Shown: piece by piece, positions 7,802 to 17,176 of the stretch
Position numbering within the stretch: the stretch's first letter is position 1
How the letters are laid out: every line of letters starts with the position of its first letter
The notes under the pieces: model-generated
Database searches by the model: none
Told to the model about the DNA's origin: nothing
What the model saw: the letters and a program-made list of their open reading frames with translations, nothing else
Source of the DNA: Moorena bouillonii PNG
Lineage (GTDB): Bacteria > Cyanobacteriota > Cyanobacteriia > Cyanobacteriales > Coleofasciculaceae
Assembly (NCBI RefSeq): GCF_001942495.1
Contig: NZ_MKZS01000001.1
Location: 4,296,436-4,343,663 of the forward strand
DNA: 47,228 nt
Reading direction: 5' to 3'
Position numbers and translations under genes: made by a program

Positions 7802-9032
7802 TTACGGTCTCAATCCTAGGAGTGCCATCGGCTGGTACCCAGGCAATGTAGGTGATACCGTGACCCAGGGCGTATTCTCTAATTTGTGCTGGTGAGCGTC
7901 CCCCTAAATCCATTTCTACCCTGACCAAATGCTCAGAATCTCTAAGTTTTTGGGCATAGGTAAGAGCGATTGCCTCAGCTTCGGGCAATTCTGGCACTAC
8001 TAACCAATCACTAGCTGGTGTTCGGCTGGGTAGTTGATTACTGGACAGTAAGACATAATGAAGGTCTTCTAGGTTGAGGCAAAAACCAACTCCAGGGTAG
8101 TTTTCTCCTTGAGGATGATATACACTCAGCAATTGATCGTACCGCCCTCCCTGACCTAAAACTCGGCTAGAGCCCTCGCTACTACTGACTACTTCAAAGA
8201 CAATACCAGTGTAATAGTCAAAGGTTTGTACTAATGTCAGGTCAAGAACGATCGGTAAGGGGCTAGGGGAACTACTATTTAAAAGTTCCACCAGGGATTT
8301 GAGATTGGTCACAATCTCGTGTTCTGATGAGTCTAAATCCAAGCTAGCAACCTTTTGCAAAACATCAGCAGGGTCTCCCCTCAGGTCAAAGAGAAACAAT
8401 GCCCGCTCTCGCAATTCTGGAGAGAGGGGTAAGGTTTCTAGGCTAACCCGGTCAAGATAGGCAATAGCTTGACGAACCTTTGTTTGCATAGGTTTGGGGA
8501 AGGGAGACAAAAGCGATCGCGTTAGCCGAGCTTCTCCCAAAATCAGGTGCCACTGCTGTAACCCTAAATTATTAAGACAATCGGCTAGCAACAGCAAAAT
8601 TTCCCCATCTGCCAAGAGCCCACCAACTCCCAATAATTCTACCCCCGACTGGTAAAACTCTAGTTGACGTCCGTGGTGACCTATACTTGGTCGTCGAAAT
8701 ACATTGGCATTGTAATAGAGTCGCTGGGGTAAGGATAGGCAGGCTTCACTATTACTGCCAGCAATACGAGTGACCATTGCTCTGGCTATGGATGCCGTTA
8801 ATTCTGGACGCAGCCCCAGCGTTCCTTCCTCAGCATCGTGCAACTGGATGACCGTGGAACGTTCAACAGCTCCTCCTGCCATCAGGGTATCCAACCATTC
8901 TAGGGTTGATGTGATAATCCGGTGATAACTCCAGCGGTGAAATACTTGCTGTAAGTGGTTAGCAATCCAGCGTTTTTGGGTAACTTCTAGGGGGAGTAAA
9001 TCCCTTGCCCCTGGGGGTGGTTGATGAATCAT
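7782..9032 (-). CDS. hisZ: ATP phosphoribosyltransferase regulatory subunit HisZ
   Basis: A protein of 416 residues related to histidyl-tRNA synthetase. HisZ partners the short HisG catalytic subunit in the first step of histidine synthesis and carries allosteric control. Class II synthetase-like features include LRPELTASIARAM, FRRPSIGHHGRQLEFYQSG and QGGRYDQLL. The start overlaps the stop of the upstream J-domain gene by one base (TAATG), so the two are probably co-translated. The last six residues (SDILPH) and the stop are read from the right end of the mobile element at 7489-7801, so the native C-terminus has been replaced. The hisG gene is not in the window. Confidence 0.93.
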   Translation of the reverse strand: MIHQPPPGARDLLPLEVTQKRWIANHLQQVFHRWSYHRIITSTLEWLDTLMAGGAVERSTVIQLHDAEEGTLGLRPELTASIARAMVTRIAGSNSEACLSLPQRLYYNANVFRRPSIGHHGRQLEFYQSGVELLGVGGLLADGEILLLLADCLNNLGLQQWHLILGEARLTRSLLSPFPKPMQTKVRQAIAYLDRVSLETLPLSPELRERALFLFDLRGDPADVLQKVASLDLDSSEHEIVTNLKSLVELLNSSSPSPLPIVLDLTLVQTFDYYTGIVFEVVSSSEGSSRVLGQGGRYDQLLSVYHPQGENYPGVGFCLNLEDLHYVLLSSNQLPSRTPASDWLVVPELPEAEAIALTYAQKLRDSEHLVRVEMDLGGRSPAQIREYALGHGITYIAWVPADGTPRIETVSDILPH

Positions 9033-10015
9033 TACTTTTTCTTTCCACCAAATAAACCACCAAATAAGCCACCACCAGATTTATTGGAAGGTTTCCCTTT
9101 AGCTGCTTCAGGCGAAACTTTTGGTTGGCTACCGCCACTTTTGGGGGTTAATTCATTGAGAATCTGTTTCGCCTTCAATGCTTTTTCGTTCTGAGGGTTC
9201 AATTGCAACGCCTTATTAATGTGTACTTTAGCCATTGTCCCCTTATTTTGCTTCAAATAAGCAATTCCCAATAAACTATGGCAGTCGCTATTGTTTTGGT
9301 CCAACTTCAGAGCTTCTCGCAACTCCAGAACTGCCGCAGCAAAATTGTTTTTCACCAAATATCCTTCAGCACGGCGGATATAGCTATCCACTCGTGATAC
9401 TCCCTTAGGCCCAACCGACCCTCCCTGTGATGTGCCAGCGGTACTAGTCTGACTATTTGGCTGGGTCACACCAGTTCCTTGAGTTTTCACAGGGGTTGAC
9501 ACAGAAGTTTTTACCGTTTCGCCCTTACCACTTTTACACATCAAATAAACTAGGTTAAGTTCACTGATTTCGGCAATTTTTGCCAAGGCTTGGTCAAGGG
9601 CTTGGTATTGCTCTGATGCTAGGTGGTCAACTGAGCTTCTGTAAAGATTATCTAAATTTGCCCCTGCTTGTAATAATTGCTTAGCCGTTACGCTAGCTAG
9701 GGAAATTTTATCTCCTTGAGCCCCTAACCGCTTACTCAAGTGGCTTAGACTAGCAGCATAGTCACGATGACCTCTAGAGAGCTGTTCATAAGCGGGATTA
9801 ACCAGCCGTGTTAACAGCAGATTTGCTTGTTTTTTTTCCGCTTCGGTACTGGCTTTGCAACTGTCGGGATGCAAACGTCTAGCAATTTGAAGGTAGCGTT
9901 GACGGACTGCCTTAACATCCGCATCAACTGGAATTCCTAAAACTGCGTGGTAGTCAGTGAAATCAAGCTTGAAGAGTCCGTATTCAATTTTCAAAGACAT
10001 AGGCAACTGTCCCAT
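9032..10015 (-). CDS. J-domain protein with TPR repeats
   Basis: A protein of 327 residues. A complete J domain lies at about 19-90 with HPD at 49-51, so it can stimulate a DnaK partner. A Ser/Thr/Gly linker follows, then at least two TPR motifs at about 213-290 (AAAVLELREALKLDQNNSD, then MAKVHINKALQLNPQNEKA). The C-terminus is GGGLFGGLFGGKKK. No membrane segment is visible. The gene overlaps hisZ by one base. The link to histidine synthesis is positional only. ATG codons at 1 and 6 are both possible starts. DnaK/DnaJ type III co-chaperone is the safest description. Confidence 0.85.
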   Translation of the reverse strand: MGQLPMSLKIEYGLFKLDFTDYHAVLGIPVDADVKAVRQRYLQIARRLHPDSCKASTEAEKKQANLLLTRLVNPAYEQLSRGHRDYAASLSHLSKRLGAQGDKISLASVTAKQLLQAGANLDNLYRSSVDHLASEQYQALDQALAKIAEISELNLVYLMCKSGKGETVKTSVSTPVKTQGTGVTQPNSQTSTAGTSQGGSVGPKGVSRVDSYIRRAEGYLVKNNFAAAVLELREALKLDQNNSDCHSLLGIAYLKQNKGTMAKVHINKALQLNPQNEKALKAKQILNELTPKSGGSQPKVSPEAAKGKPSNKSGGGLFGGLFGGKKK

Positions 10016-10087
10016 CTCAACTGCTGCAAGGCTCGTTTCTAGTATCTCTTAGATTAGAGAATCTAGGTTTGTTTGGGTAATAAAAAG

Positions 10088-10113
10088 CAGCTGCTTCGTT
10101 GAAGAAGCAGCTG
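10088..10113 (-). terminator. Rho-independent terminator for groESL
   Basis: CAGCTGCTTC (10088-10097) pairs with GAAGCAGCTG (10104-10113) around a 6-nt loop. Read on the minus strand the stem is followed by CTTTTTATT. It lies about 140 bp after the groEL stop, with a palindromic repeat between. Confidence 0.7.
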
Positions 10114-10120
10114 TAATTAG

Positions 10121-10217
10121 CTATAGGTGCGCGACCGTTCGCGCCCCGCGTTGGCTTTGCCGAAAGGCGCGCACGGCCACGGGAATTTAATTCTTAATGG
10201 TAAGAGCGCACCTATAG
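10121..10217. repeat. 97-bp element with perfect 12-bp terminal inverted repeats
   Basis: The ends CTATAGGTGCGC (10121-10132) and GCGCACCTATAG (10206-10217) are exact inverted repeats. The interior holds GTTCGCGCCCCGCG and GAATTTAATTCTTAATGG, both shared with repeats at 886, 2772 and 16893. It sits between groEL and its terminator. This copy best defines the ends of the family. Confidence 0.75.
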
Positions 10218-10251
10218 TCCAATTAGAGTACTTTAATTAATTCCGTAGGCT

Positions 10252-11883
10252 TTAGTAATCAAAATCTCCACCCATACCAGCACCAGCAGGAGCATTGTCC
10301 TTAGGCTCAGGCTTGTCTACCACAATACACTCAGTGGTCAACACCATACCTGCGATGGAAGCGGCATTTTGGAGAGCAGAACGAGTTACCTTAGCTGGGT
10401 CAACGATACCAGCTTCAAACATATCTACAAACTCACCATTGGAAGCATTGTAACCAACGTTGAAATCTTTTTCTTTAACTCGCTCAGCGATCACCGCACC
10501 ATTTTGACCAGCATTCTGGGCAATTCGCTTCAGAGGTGAAGACAAGGCACGAGAAACAATCATAGCACCGGTAAGTTCTTCAGCCTTAAGGTTCTCGTTT
10601 GCCCAAGTTTCTAGCTCAGGAGTCAGGTGAGCTAGAGTTGTGCCACCACCAGGGACAATACCTTCTTCTACAGCTGCCTTAGTAGCGTTGATGGCATCTT
10701 CCAGACGCAGCTTGCGGTCTTTCATTTCCGTTTCTGTCGCAGCACCCACTTTAATCACTGCGACACCACCAGCCAGCTTAGCTAATCGCTCTTGCAGTTT
10801 TTCTTTGTCGTAGGAAGAATCGCTTTCGTCCATCTGACGGCGGATTTGGTCACAACGACCCTTCACTGCATTTTCGTTACCTTCAGCAACGATAGTAGTG
10901 TTGTCCTTAGTTATGGTCACACGACGGGATTTACCAAGCATTTCCAGCTTGGCGTTGTCAAGCTTTAGACCTGCATCTTCAGTGATTACTTGTGCACCAG
11001 TTAGAGTAGCAATGTCCTCCAGCATAGCCTTACGGCGATCCCCAAAGCCAGGAGCCTTGACAGCTGCCACATTCAAAACACCCCGTAGGCGGTTGACCAC
11101 CAAGGTTGCCAGGGCTTCTTTCTCAATGTCCTCAGCAATAATCAGCAACGGCTTGCCAGAACGAGCCACTTGCTCAAGTACTGGCACCAGATCTTGTACC
11201 AGGGTAATTTTCTTGTCAGTGAGCAGGAGGTGAGGTTCTTCTAGAACTGCTTCCATCCGCTCAGTGTCAGTAGCAAAGTAGGGAGAGATATAGCCTTTGT
11301 CAAAGCGCATCCCTTCAGTAATTTCTAGTTCAGTGGTCATAGACTTCCCTTCTTCAAGGGAAATCACGCCCTCTTTGCCCACTTTGTCCATTGCGTCAGC
11401 AATCATCTGACCAACGGTCTCATCGTTACCCGCAGAAATAGAACCAACTTGGGCAACGGCTTTAGAGTCTTCTACTGGACGAGCATGTTCAGCAATCTTG
11501 TCCACCAGAAACGCAGTAGCTTTATCAATACCCCGCTTCAGGGCGATCGGGTTAGCACCCGCAGCAACGTTGCGCAAGCCTTCTTTGACCACAGCATGAG
11601 CTAGTACCGTAGCGGTTGTAGTCCCATCACCAGCAGCATCATTGGTTTTTGAAGCTGCTTGCCGAATCAGAGAAACACCAGTGTTTTCAATGTGGTCTTC
11701 CAGTTCAATCTCTTTAGCAATGGTGACACCGTCATTAACAATTTGAGGAGCACCAAACTTCTTCTCTAACACTACGTTGCGACCTTTTGGTCCAAGGGTG
11801 ACAGCTACAGCTTCAGTCAGAGTGTCCATTCCCTTTTCTAGGGCGCGACGAGCATTTTCGTTGTAAATAATGCGCTTAGCCAT
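10252..11883 (-). CDS. groEL: 60-kDa chaperonin GroEL
   Basis: A protein of 543 residues, the usual length. It forms the double-ring folding chamber capped by GroES. The ATP site [14 protein letters not shown] and [11 protein letters not shown] are present in the N-terminal third. The C-terminus ends [10 protein letters not shown] rather than in a repeated GGM tail, as in the operon-borne GroEL1 of cyanobacteria. It lies 112 bp downstream of groES on the same strand and shares the CIRCE-controlled promoter. Confidence 0.98.
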   Translation of the reverse strand: MAKRIIYNENARRALEKGMDTLTEAVAVTLGPKGRNVVLEKKFGAPQIVNDGVTIAKEIELEDHIENTGVSLIRQAASKTNDAAGDGTTTATVLAHAVVKEGLRNVAAGANPIALKRGIDKATAFLVDKIAEHARPVEDSKAVAQVGSISAGNDETVGQMIADAMDKVGKEGVISLEEGKSMTTELEITEGMRFDKGYISPYFATDTERMEAVLEEPHLLLTDKKITLVQDLVPVLEQVARSGKPLLIIAEDIEKEALATLVVNRLRGVLNVAAVKAPGFGDRRKAMLEDIATLTGAQVITEDAGLKLDNAKLEMLGKSRRVTITKDNTTIVAEGNENAVKGRCDQIRRQMDESDSSYDKEKLQERLAKLAGGVAVIKVGAATETEMKDRKLRLEDAINATKAAVEEGIVPGGGTTLAHLTPELETWANENLKAEELTGAMIVSRALSSPLKRIAQNAGQNGAVIAERVKEKDFNVGYNASNGEFVDMFEAGIVDPAKVTRSALQNAASIAGMVLTTECIVVDKPEPKDNAPAGAGMGGDFDY

Positions 11884-11995
11884 AGGTTTTGAATTCAGTT
11901 CCTAAGGGTTATTAAGGTTGAACGTGAAAGGTTGAAGGTGAAAGGTTTAAAATTTAAGGGTTCAACTTGTTTGCTGTTTACTCACCTTCAAGGTG

Positions 11996-12307
11996 TTAGC
12001 TGACGACTGCCAAGATGTCTTTCTCTGACAACAAAACGTACTCTTCGTTGCCTAGCTTAATATCGGTACCAGCGTACTTCGAGTAAAGGACCTTGTCCCC
12101 TACTTTGACTTCGAGAGCAGCGTGAGAACCATCATCGTTGCGCTTGCCAGGTCCGGTCTGTACAATTTCCCCAACTTGAGGCTTTTCCTTAGCGTTATCG
12201 GGTAGTAGAATACCGCCAGCAGTTTTTTCTTCAGCGGGGCTTACCTTAACAAAAACTCGATCCCCTAAGGGCTTAACGGTGGAAACACTCAGAGTTACAG
12301 CTGCCAT
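11996..12307 (-). CDS. groES: 10-kDa co-chaperonin GroES
   Basis: A protein of 103 residues, standard length. The family core [27 protein letters not shown] is at the N-terminus and [11 protein letters not shown] near the end. The mobile loop ([11 protein letters not shown]) that contacts GroEL is intact. First gene of the groESL operon; the start ATG is preceded by an AG-rich leader and by CIRCE 44 bp upstream. Confidence 0.98.
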   Translation of the reverse strand: MAAVTLSVSTVKPLGDRVFVKVSPAEEKTAGGILLPDNAKEKPQVGEIVQTGPGKRNDDGSHAALEVKVGDKVLYSKYAGTDIKLGNEEYVLLSEKDILAVVS

Positions 12308-12350
12308 ATCAGTTTTTCCTCTCTACTTCATCTGATTCATCTGAGCCGAT

Positions 12351-12377
12351 TTAGCACTCTCAGCTCCTGAGTGCTAA
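12351..12377 (-). promoter_or_regulatory. CIRCE operator (HrcA site) of groESL
   Basis: TTAGCACTC (12351-12359), nine bases, GAGTGCTAA (12369-12377): an exact match to the CIRCE consensus. HrcA binds it and represses groESL until heat stress. The hrcA gene is not in the window. Confidence 0.97.
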
Positions 12378-12686
12378 TTTACTCAAAATCAGCAGGAGAT
12401 GGCAATAAATACCTCTGTACGGGTTCCCGAACTCATAGCAGGTTAACAGATGGCGAATGCACAGATGATATAGCTTTGAGTTATTCTCTGTGTATGCGTA
12501 TGACTATGCTGTAGCTTGTACCTGTTTCATTGAAGGCTTGACCTTAGTCCCAGCAATTGCTGAAAAGAACAGAACTGCAACCAATGGACTGCTGATCACT
12601 GATAACTAAAATAAGCAAATAGATATAACAGGTATATTCTTACTCTCTCCCTTTCCACTCATCCTCACACAAAAGCCGTAAAACTC
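12378..12686. other. Promoter gap groES / ferredoxin-like gene
   Basis: A divergent gap that should hold promoters for groESL (minus) and the gene at 12687 (plus). I see no hairpin, repeat or strong -35/-10 pair that I would defend. Confidence 0.4.
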
Positions 12687-13178
12687 ATGCCAGCAGACAA
12701 AACGGAGTCTGAAGCTACCCAAGCATCTGATTCTGATAATTCTGAAATTTCTCACACTTCGACTTTCGACGGATCACAGCAAATTACCCTAGCAACTCAT
12801 GTAAAGAGCTTAGGACTTAATCAAATTCAGCGCCACATTTTCCTGTGTGCTGATCAAACTAAACCCAAATGCTGCTCAAAAGAAATTAGCCTTGAATCCT
12901 GGGAATATCTCAAAAAACGCCTTAAAGAACTAAAACTAGACCAGCCCAAGGATGTTCAAGCAAGTTGCATTTTTCGCACCAAGGCTAATTGTCTGCGAGT
13001 CTGTACCTCTGGTCCTGTGATGGTAGTTTACCCAGACGGTGTTTGGTATCACAGTGCTACTCCTGAGGTGATTGAACGGATTATTCAAGAGCATATTATT
13101 GGCAACCAAGTTTTAGAGGACTATGCTTTTTTAGTTCATCCTTTGCCAGAAACTATTCCAACATCTGTTTCAGACTAA
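12687..13178 (+). CDS. Thioredoxin-fold [2Fe-2S] ferredoxin-like protein
   Basis: A protein of 163 residues. After a polar N-terminal tail (1-35), residues 48-140 match the thioredoxin-like [2Fe-2S] ferredoxin family: [15 protein letters not shown] gives C54, C62 and C63, and later come C94, C102 and C106 in [21 protein letters not shown]. Members of this family bind one 2Fe-2S cluster and carry electrons; the partner here is unknown. No membrane segment is visible. The acidic tail (SDSDNSE) makes it longer than the bare domain. Possibly followed by the response regulator as a separate unit, since a 290-bp gap lies between. Confidence 0.88.
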   Translation: MPADKTESEATQASDSDNSEISHTSTFDGSQQITLATHVKSLGLNQIQRHIFLCADQTKPKCCSKEISLESWEYLKKRLKELKLDQPKDVQASCIFRTKANCLRVCTSGPVMVVYPDGVWYHSATPEVIERIIQEHIIGNQVLEDYAFLVHPLPETIPTSVSD

Positions 13179-13469
13179 CAGGCAATGGAAGCAGATCGTC
13201 CGCAACCCCAACCAGGTTAACATCTAGCGTGGTCATGAACCCCACCTTTGCGACACAACGGGTTCTAAAATCTACTGACTTGGCCAGTCTAGGGTTCCGG
13301 GGGCAAAGTTTAAGTTCCGTATGAACCCTACCAACCCTAATTATGGTGAGGTAGGATTATTGGTTGGAGAGTTATAGCAGCTTGGTAACTTCCAAGCATT
13401 AGAAAAGGCAAGAGGTACTACCACTATTTACGAAAATTAAGCAAGCAAATTCTAACAAACGTTACAGTT

Positions 13470-14117
13470 ATGAAGGACAATGCTGTAAGAGAGCAAAAAA
13501 AACTGCTGCTGATTGATGATGACCCCAACCTGATATTACTAGTCAAGGACTACCTCGAGTTTCGGGGATACCAAGTGATTACTGCTGAACATGGAAAAGA
13601 AGCTCTGGACATTTTAGAGCAGGATATTCCTGATATGATTATCTGTGACGTAATGATGCCAGAGATGGACGGCTATACCCTGGTAGAAAAGGTCAGAGAT
13701 GATTCTCGCACCAGCTGGATTCCCATACTATTTCTCTCAGCCAAGGGTCAAAGCCAAGATCGAGTAAAGGGACTCAATAAGGGTGCGGATGTTTATATGG
13801 TGAAGCCTTTTGAGCCAGAAGAACTGGTAGCACAGGTGGAATCCTCCCTCAAGCAAGCTTCTCGTCTAATCCTTCATTCAGGTTCTGGCCCAGACAGCAC
13901 ACCCAAAATTAAGGTTCCTTACGATGTTGAGTTGACTCCTACTGAGCTAAAGGTTGTCCAGTTTGTGGCAAGAGGTATGGCAAATCGGGAAATAGCTGAG
14001 AAACTGAATGTTTCTCAGCGTACCATAGAAAGTCATGTATCGAACATGCTAGGGAAAACTGGTCTCCATAACCGTACTGAATTAGCTCGTTGGGCAATTG
14101 AAAATAGTATGGCATAA
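13470..14117 (+). CDS. NarL/LuxR-type response regulator, Rre1/Ycf29-like
   Basis: A protein of 215 residues. The receiver domain (10-130) has the acidic pair D17/D18, phospho-acceptor D60 in CDVMMPEMDGY, and the conserved lysine in MVKPFEP. The C-terminal 65 residues are a LuxR-type helix-turn-helix (LTPTELKVVQFVARGMANREIAEKLNVS...). Among cyanobacterial regulators the overall pattern fits the Rre1/Ycf29 group, which in Synechocystis acts in stress responses; I recognise this from sequence style and cannot confirm it without alignment. No sensor kinase gene is adjacent, as expected for an orphan regulator. Confidence 0.9.
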   Translation: MKDNAVREQKKLLLIDDDPNLILLVKDYLEFRGYQVITAEHGKEALDILEQDIPDMIICDVMMPEMDGYTLVEKVRDDSRTSWIPILFLSAKGQSQDRVKGLNKGADVYMVKPFEPEELVAQVESSLKQASRLILHSGSGPDSTPKIKVPYDVELTPTELKVVQFVARGMANREIAEKLNVSQRTIESHVSNMLGKTGLHNRTELARWAIENSMA

Positions 14118-14190
14118 CGCTCCGTACGCTGATTGGTAAATCCTAGAAAGCCAACCTTGACCATTCACTAATCACACAAGGACTAAGCTC

Positions 14191-15471
14191 GTGAGCCCAG
14201 AAACTATTGTTAACAATCCCTCGCCACCGGCAGAGTCAGCTCCGGCTGGGGGGGCACCTTATGACCTAACTGCATTCGATGCTAGGGTCATGAAAACCTA
14301 TGGACGCTTTCCTATTGCCTTAGAGTGGGGTGCCGGTTGCCATGTCTGGGATACTTCTGGGCGAGACTATCTTGACTTTGTGGCAGGGATTGCTACCTGT
14401 ACCTTAGGTCATGCTCACCCAGTTGTGGTAGAAACGGTAATTAAGCAAATCCAAAAGCTAAACCATGTTTCCAATCTCTACTACATTCCAGAGCAAGGGG
14501 CATTAGCGAAGTGGCTCATTGACCATTCTTGTGCAGAACGAGTATTTTTCTGTAACTCGGGAGCGGAGGCTAATGAAGCTGCTATCAAACTGGCACGGAA
14601 ATATGGCCACACTGTGCTCGATATTGAACAACCAGTGATTTTGACCGCTAACGCCAGTTTCCATGGGCGCACCTTAGCAACAATCACGGCTACTGGTCAG
14701 CCTAAGTACCAAAAAAACTTTGACCCCTTGGTACCTGGGTTCGAGTACGTACCCTATAACGATATTCAGGCATTGGAAAATGCGATCGCAGATATTGATG
14801 AGGGAAATCGGCGGGTAGCAGCAGTGATGCTCGAACCATTGCAGGGAGAAGGGGGTGTTCGCCCAGGAGACCTAGACTACTTCCAGCAAGTTAGAAAGAT
14901 CTGTAATGAAACTGGCATTCTACTGATTCTAGATGAAGTTCAGGTGGGTATGGGTCGCACTGGTAAATACTGGGGCTATCAAAATCTGGGAATAGAGCCA
15001 GATATCTTCACCAGTGCTAAGGGATTGGCTGGTGGCATTCCCATTGGAGCGATGATGTCTAAGAAATTCTGTGATATCTTCCAACCGGGAGAGCACGCTA
15101 GCACCTTTGGTGGTAATCCCTTTGTCTGTGCAGTTGCCCTATCTGTAGGAAAAACCTTGGAACAGGAGAATATTTTGCAAAATGTTCAGGTGCGGGGTGA
15201 ACAGCTGCGCACCAGACTCTCAGCGATCGCTGATAAATATCCCGAAGTGATTGAAGAAGTGCGAGGCTGGGGTTTAATTAATGGGCTTGAACTGAAATCA
15301 AATATTGATCTAACTTCAATCGATGTAGTTAAAGCTGTGATGGAACGGGGTTTGTTGTTGGTACCAGCAGGACCAAAGGTAGTTCGCTTTGTTCCACCCC
15401 TAATTGTCTCAGCCGAGGAAGTTGACCAAGCGGCTCTTATCGTAGAGCAAGCCTTACAAGCTTTAGCTTAA
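14191..15471 (+). CDS. argD: Acetylornithine aminotransferase
   Basis: A protein of 426 residues, a class III PLP aminotransferase. It converts N-acetylglutamate semialdehyde to N-acetylornithine in arginine synthesis. The PLP lysine is K277 in FTSAKGLAGGIPIG; ILDEVQVGMGRTG carries the aspartate that binds the pyridine nitrogen; FCNSGAEANEAAIKLARK is the phosphate-binding region. The start is GTG at 14191. An alternative start further in would lose only the Pro/Ala-rich leader (residues 1-25), which is not conserved. It ends 17 bp from the convergent xseA stop. Confidence 0.95.
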   Translation: MSPETIVNNPSPPAESAPAGGAPYDLTAFDARVMKTYGRFPIALEWGAGCHVWDTSGRDYLDFVAGIATCTLGHAHPVVVETVIKQIQKLNHVSNLYYIPEQGALAKWLIDHSCAERVFFCNSGAEANEAAIKLARKYGHTVLDIEQPVILTANASFHGRTLATITATGQPKYQKNFDPLVPGFEYVPYNDIQALENAIADIDEGNRRVAAVMLEPLQGEGGVRPGDLDYFQQVRKICNETGILLILDEVQVGMGRTGKYWGYQNLGIEPDIFTSAKGLAGGIPIGAMMSKKFCDIFQPGEHASTFGGNPFVCAVALSVGKTLEQENILQNVQVRGEQLRTRLSAIADKYPEVIEEVRGWGLINGLELKSNIDLTSIDVVKAVMERGLLLVPAGPKVVRFVPPLIVSAEEVDQAALIVEQALQALA

Positions 15472-15488
15472 CCGTCAACCCTCAACCG

Positions 15489-16724
15489 TCAAGTATCAAC
15501 AATCTCGATAATCTTGACGTTAACTTGACCCTCACCTAACTGAATTTGTAGTTCTTCTCCAGAAGCCAAATTCTCTGTAGACGAAGCAATAGTTCCCCCT
15601 GCGGTGCGCACTAGTGCATAGCCTCGTTGTAGGACTTTTTGAGGGTCAAGGCTATTGAGCTTTTCCCTGAGAAGTTGATAGTGCTGGTACCCTTGGCTCA
15701 GACGCTTTGATGTCACTTGTAACAATCGCTGATGCTGGAATTCAATCGCATTTTGTTCCTGGTGTAGTTGTTGGTCTAGAGCTAGGTGTCGCAATCGTGT
15801 TCGTAGATGGTGCAGTTTATGGCAAGATGCCTCTGTGATTTGAGTCACCGCTTGATAAAGGGTCGTCCGCCGCTGTTGATGTTCAGCATAAAGGGTGATC
15901 AGTTCTGGTACAGCTTTTTCCGCTGCTGCTGTCGGGGTGTGAGTACTGTGGTCAGCTACTAAGTCAGCTAAGGATTCATCCCGTTGATGACCAATACCGG
16001 TGATCACTGGTATTGAGCATTGAGCAATTGCTCGCACCACCCGTTCATCATTGAAACAAGCTAAATCTTCTGATGCTCCACCCCCCCGAGCTAAGATCAG
16101 CAGTTTGGCTCTGCCATCCCGCTCGACTCGATCAATAGCGTTAACTATTGATGCGATCGCAAGTTCCCCCTGAACCTGAGCCGGTGAAAACAAGACTCGT
16201 AAACCAGGATACCGTTGCTGTAGTGTACGTTTAATATCTCCCCAAGCAGCCGCTTGGGGAGAGGTAACCACAGCAATAGTTTCAGGATGAATCGGCAGGG
16301 GGCGCTTTCGTTGTGGGTCAAATAATCCTTCTGCTTCAAATCGTTGGCGTAATTGGCGTGAGCGCAAGGCTTGCAACCCCTCACCCGCCGGTAAGGCTTG
16401 CCAGACATTCAGCTGATACTGTCCCCGCTGAGGATAAACTCGGAGGCTGCCCAAAATAATCAACTGTTCTCCTACTGCTGGTAGCTGCACCAGCTTGCTT
16501 AACTGGCTCCTCCAGGCTACACACTGTATAGTAGCCTTGGCATCTGGGTCTTGGAGGGTAAAAAACATCCCTTTTGGATGGTGGTTGCTACTAGAAACTT
16601 CTCCAATCACCCAAACTCTATGGAGTTGGTTATCTTCCTCTAACAACTCTTGGATATAGTCGGTTAACCCAGCAACCGACACAATTGCTTCTGAGAATAG
16701 GGAATTAATTGTAGATGAGTTCAT
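15489..16724 (-). CDS. xseA: Exodeoxyribonuclease VII large subunit
   Basis: A protein of 411 residues. The N-terminal OB fold (about 15-105) is recognisable (VWVIGEVSSSNHHPKGMFFTL). The catalytic domain contains ARGGGASEDLACFNDE and GIGHQRDESLADLVADHSTH. A helical, Gln-rich region follows (about 260-350). The enzyme degrades single-stranded DNA together with XseB; xseB is not downstream, where argD ends. Slightly shorter than the E. coli protein because of a shorter coiled region. Confidence 0.95.
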   Translation of the reverse strand: MNSSTINSLFSEAIVSVAGLTDYIQELLEEDNQLHRVWVIGEVSSSNHHPKGMFFTLQDPDAKATIQCVAWRSQLSKLVQLPAVGEQLIILGSLRVYPQRGQYQLNVWQALPAGEGLQALRSRQLRQRFEAEGLFDPQRKRPLPIHPETIAVVTSPQAAAWGDIKRTLQQRYPGLRVLFSPAQVQGELAIASIVNAIDRVERDGRAKLLILARGGGASEDLACFNDERVVRAIAQCSIPVITGIGHQRDESLADLVADHSTHTPTAAAEKAVPELITLYAEHQQRRTTLYQAVTQITEASCHKLHHLRTRLRHLALDQQLHQEQNAIEFQHQRLLQVTSKRLSQGYQHYQLLREKLNSLDPQKVLQRGYALVRTAGGTIASSTENLASGEELQIQLGEGQVNVKIIEIVDT

Positions 16725-16892
16725 TGTATCGGTAATCGTTAATAAATTAATAATTTTTCATATCATGCTCTTGATTGTTTCCTAGTGACTGATCAAGGCT
16801 TTTGCTGATTCTATATAATCAATTTTAGTTAAATCCTGAACAAAAGTATTTCCTAGTGGGTAGCCCATGCCAAGATTCATACCCATAGCAAC

Positions 16893-16945
16893 AGGTGCGC
16901 GCCCGTTCGCGCCCCGCGTCTCCTACGGAGAACGGAAAGCGAAGC
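16893..16945. repeat. GC-rich interspersed repeat
   Basis: It begins AGGTGCGCGCCCGTTCGC, as at 886, then GCCCCGCG as at 10121, and goes on with CTACGGAGAACGGAAAGCGAAGC. It lies between xseA and the tnpB copy. The rest of 16725-17176 is AT-rich with no gene. Confidence 0.6.
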
Positions 16946-17176
16946 TATCAGAAAATTTCACTAGTTCCTTTCAGATAATTTCTTTACAAATAAGTACTTT
17001 TGTACTATACTTTACCCAAGTACTGATCCTCCTCAGCATTCCTACCCAGCTTAACCAAGCAGTTTTGCACAGAGGAGTAACTTAGTTAAAAATTCGCGGT
17101 ACAACGCGATACTATAAGTATGTTGTTAACTGTAGTTCGGGGACTAAGTAGCTTAAACCAATAGTGTGCCAGACTT

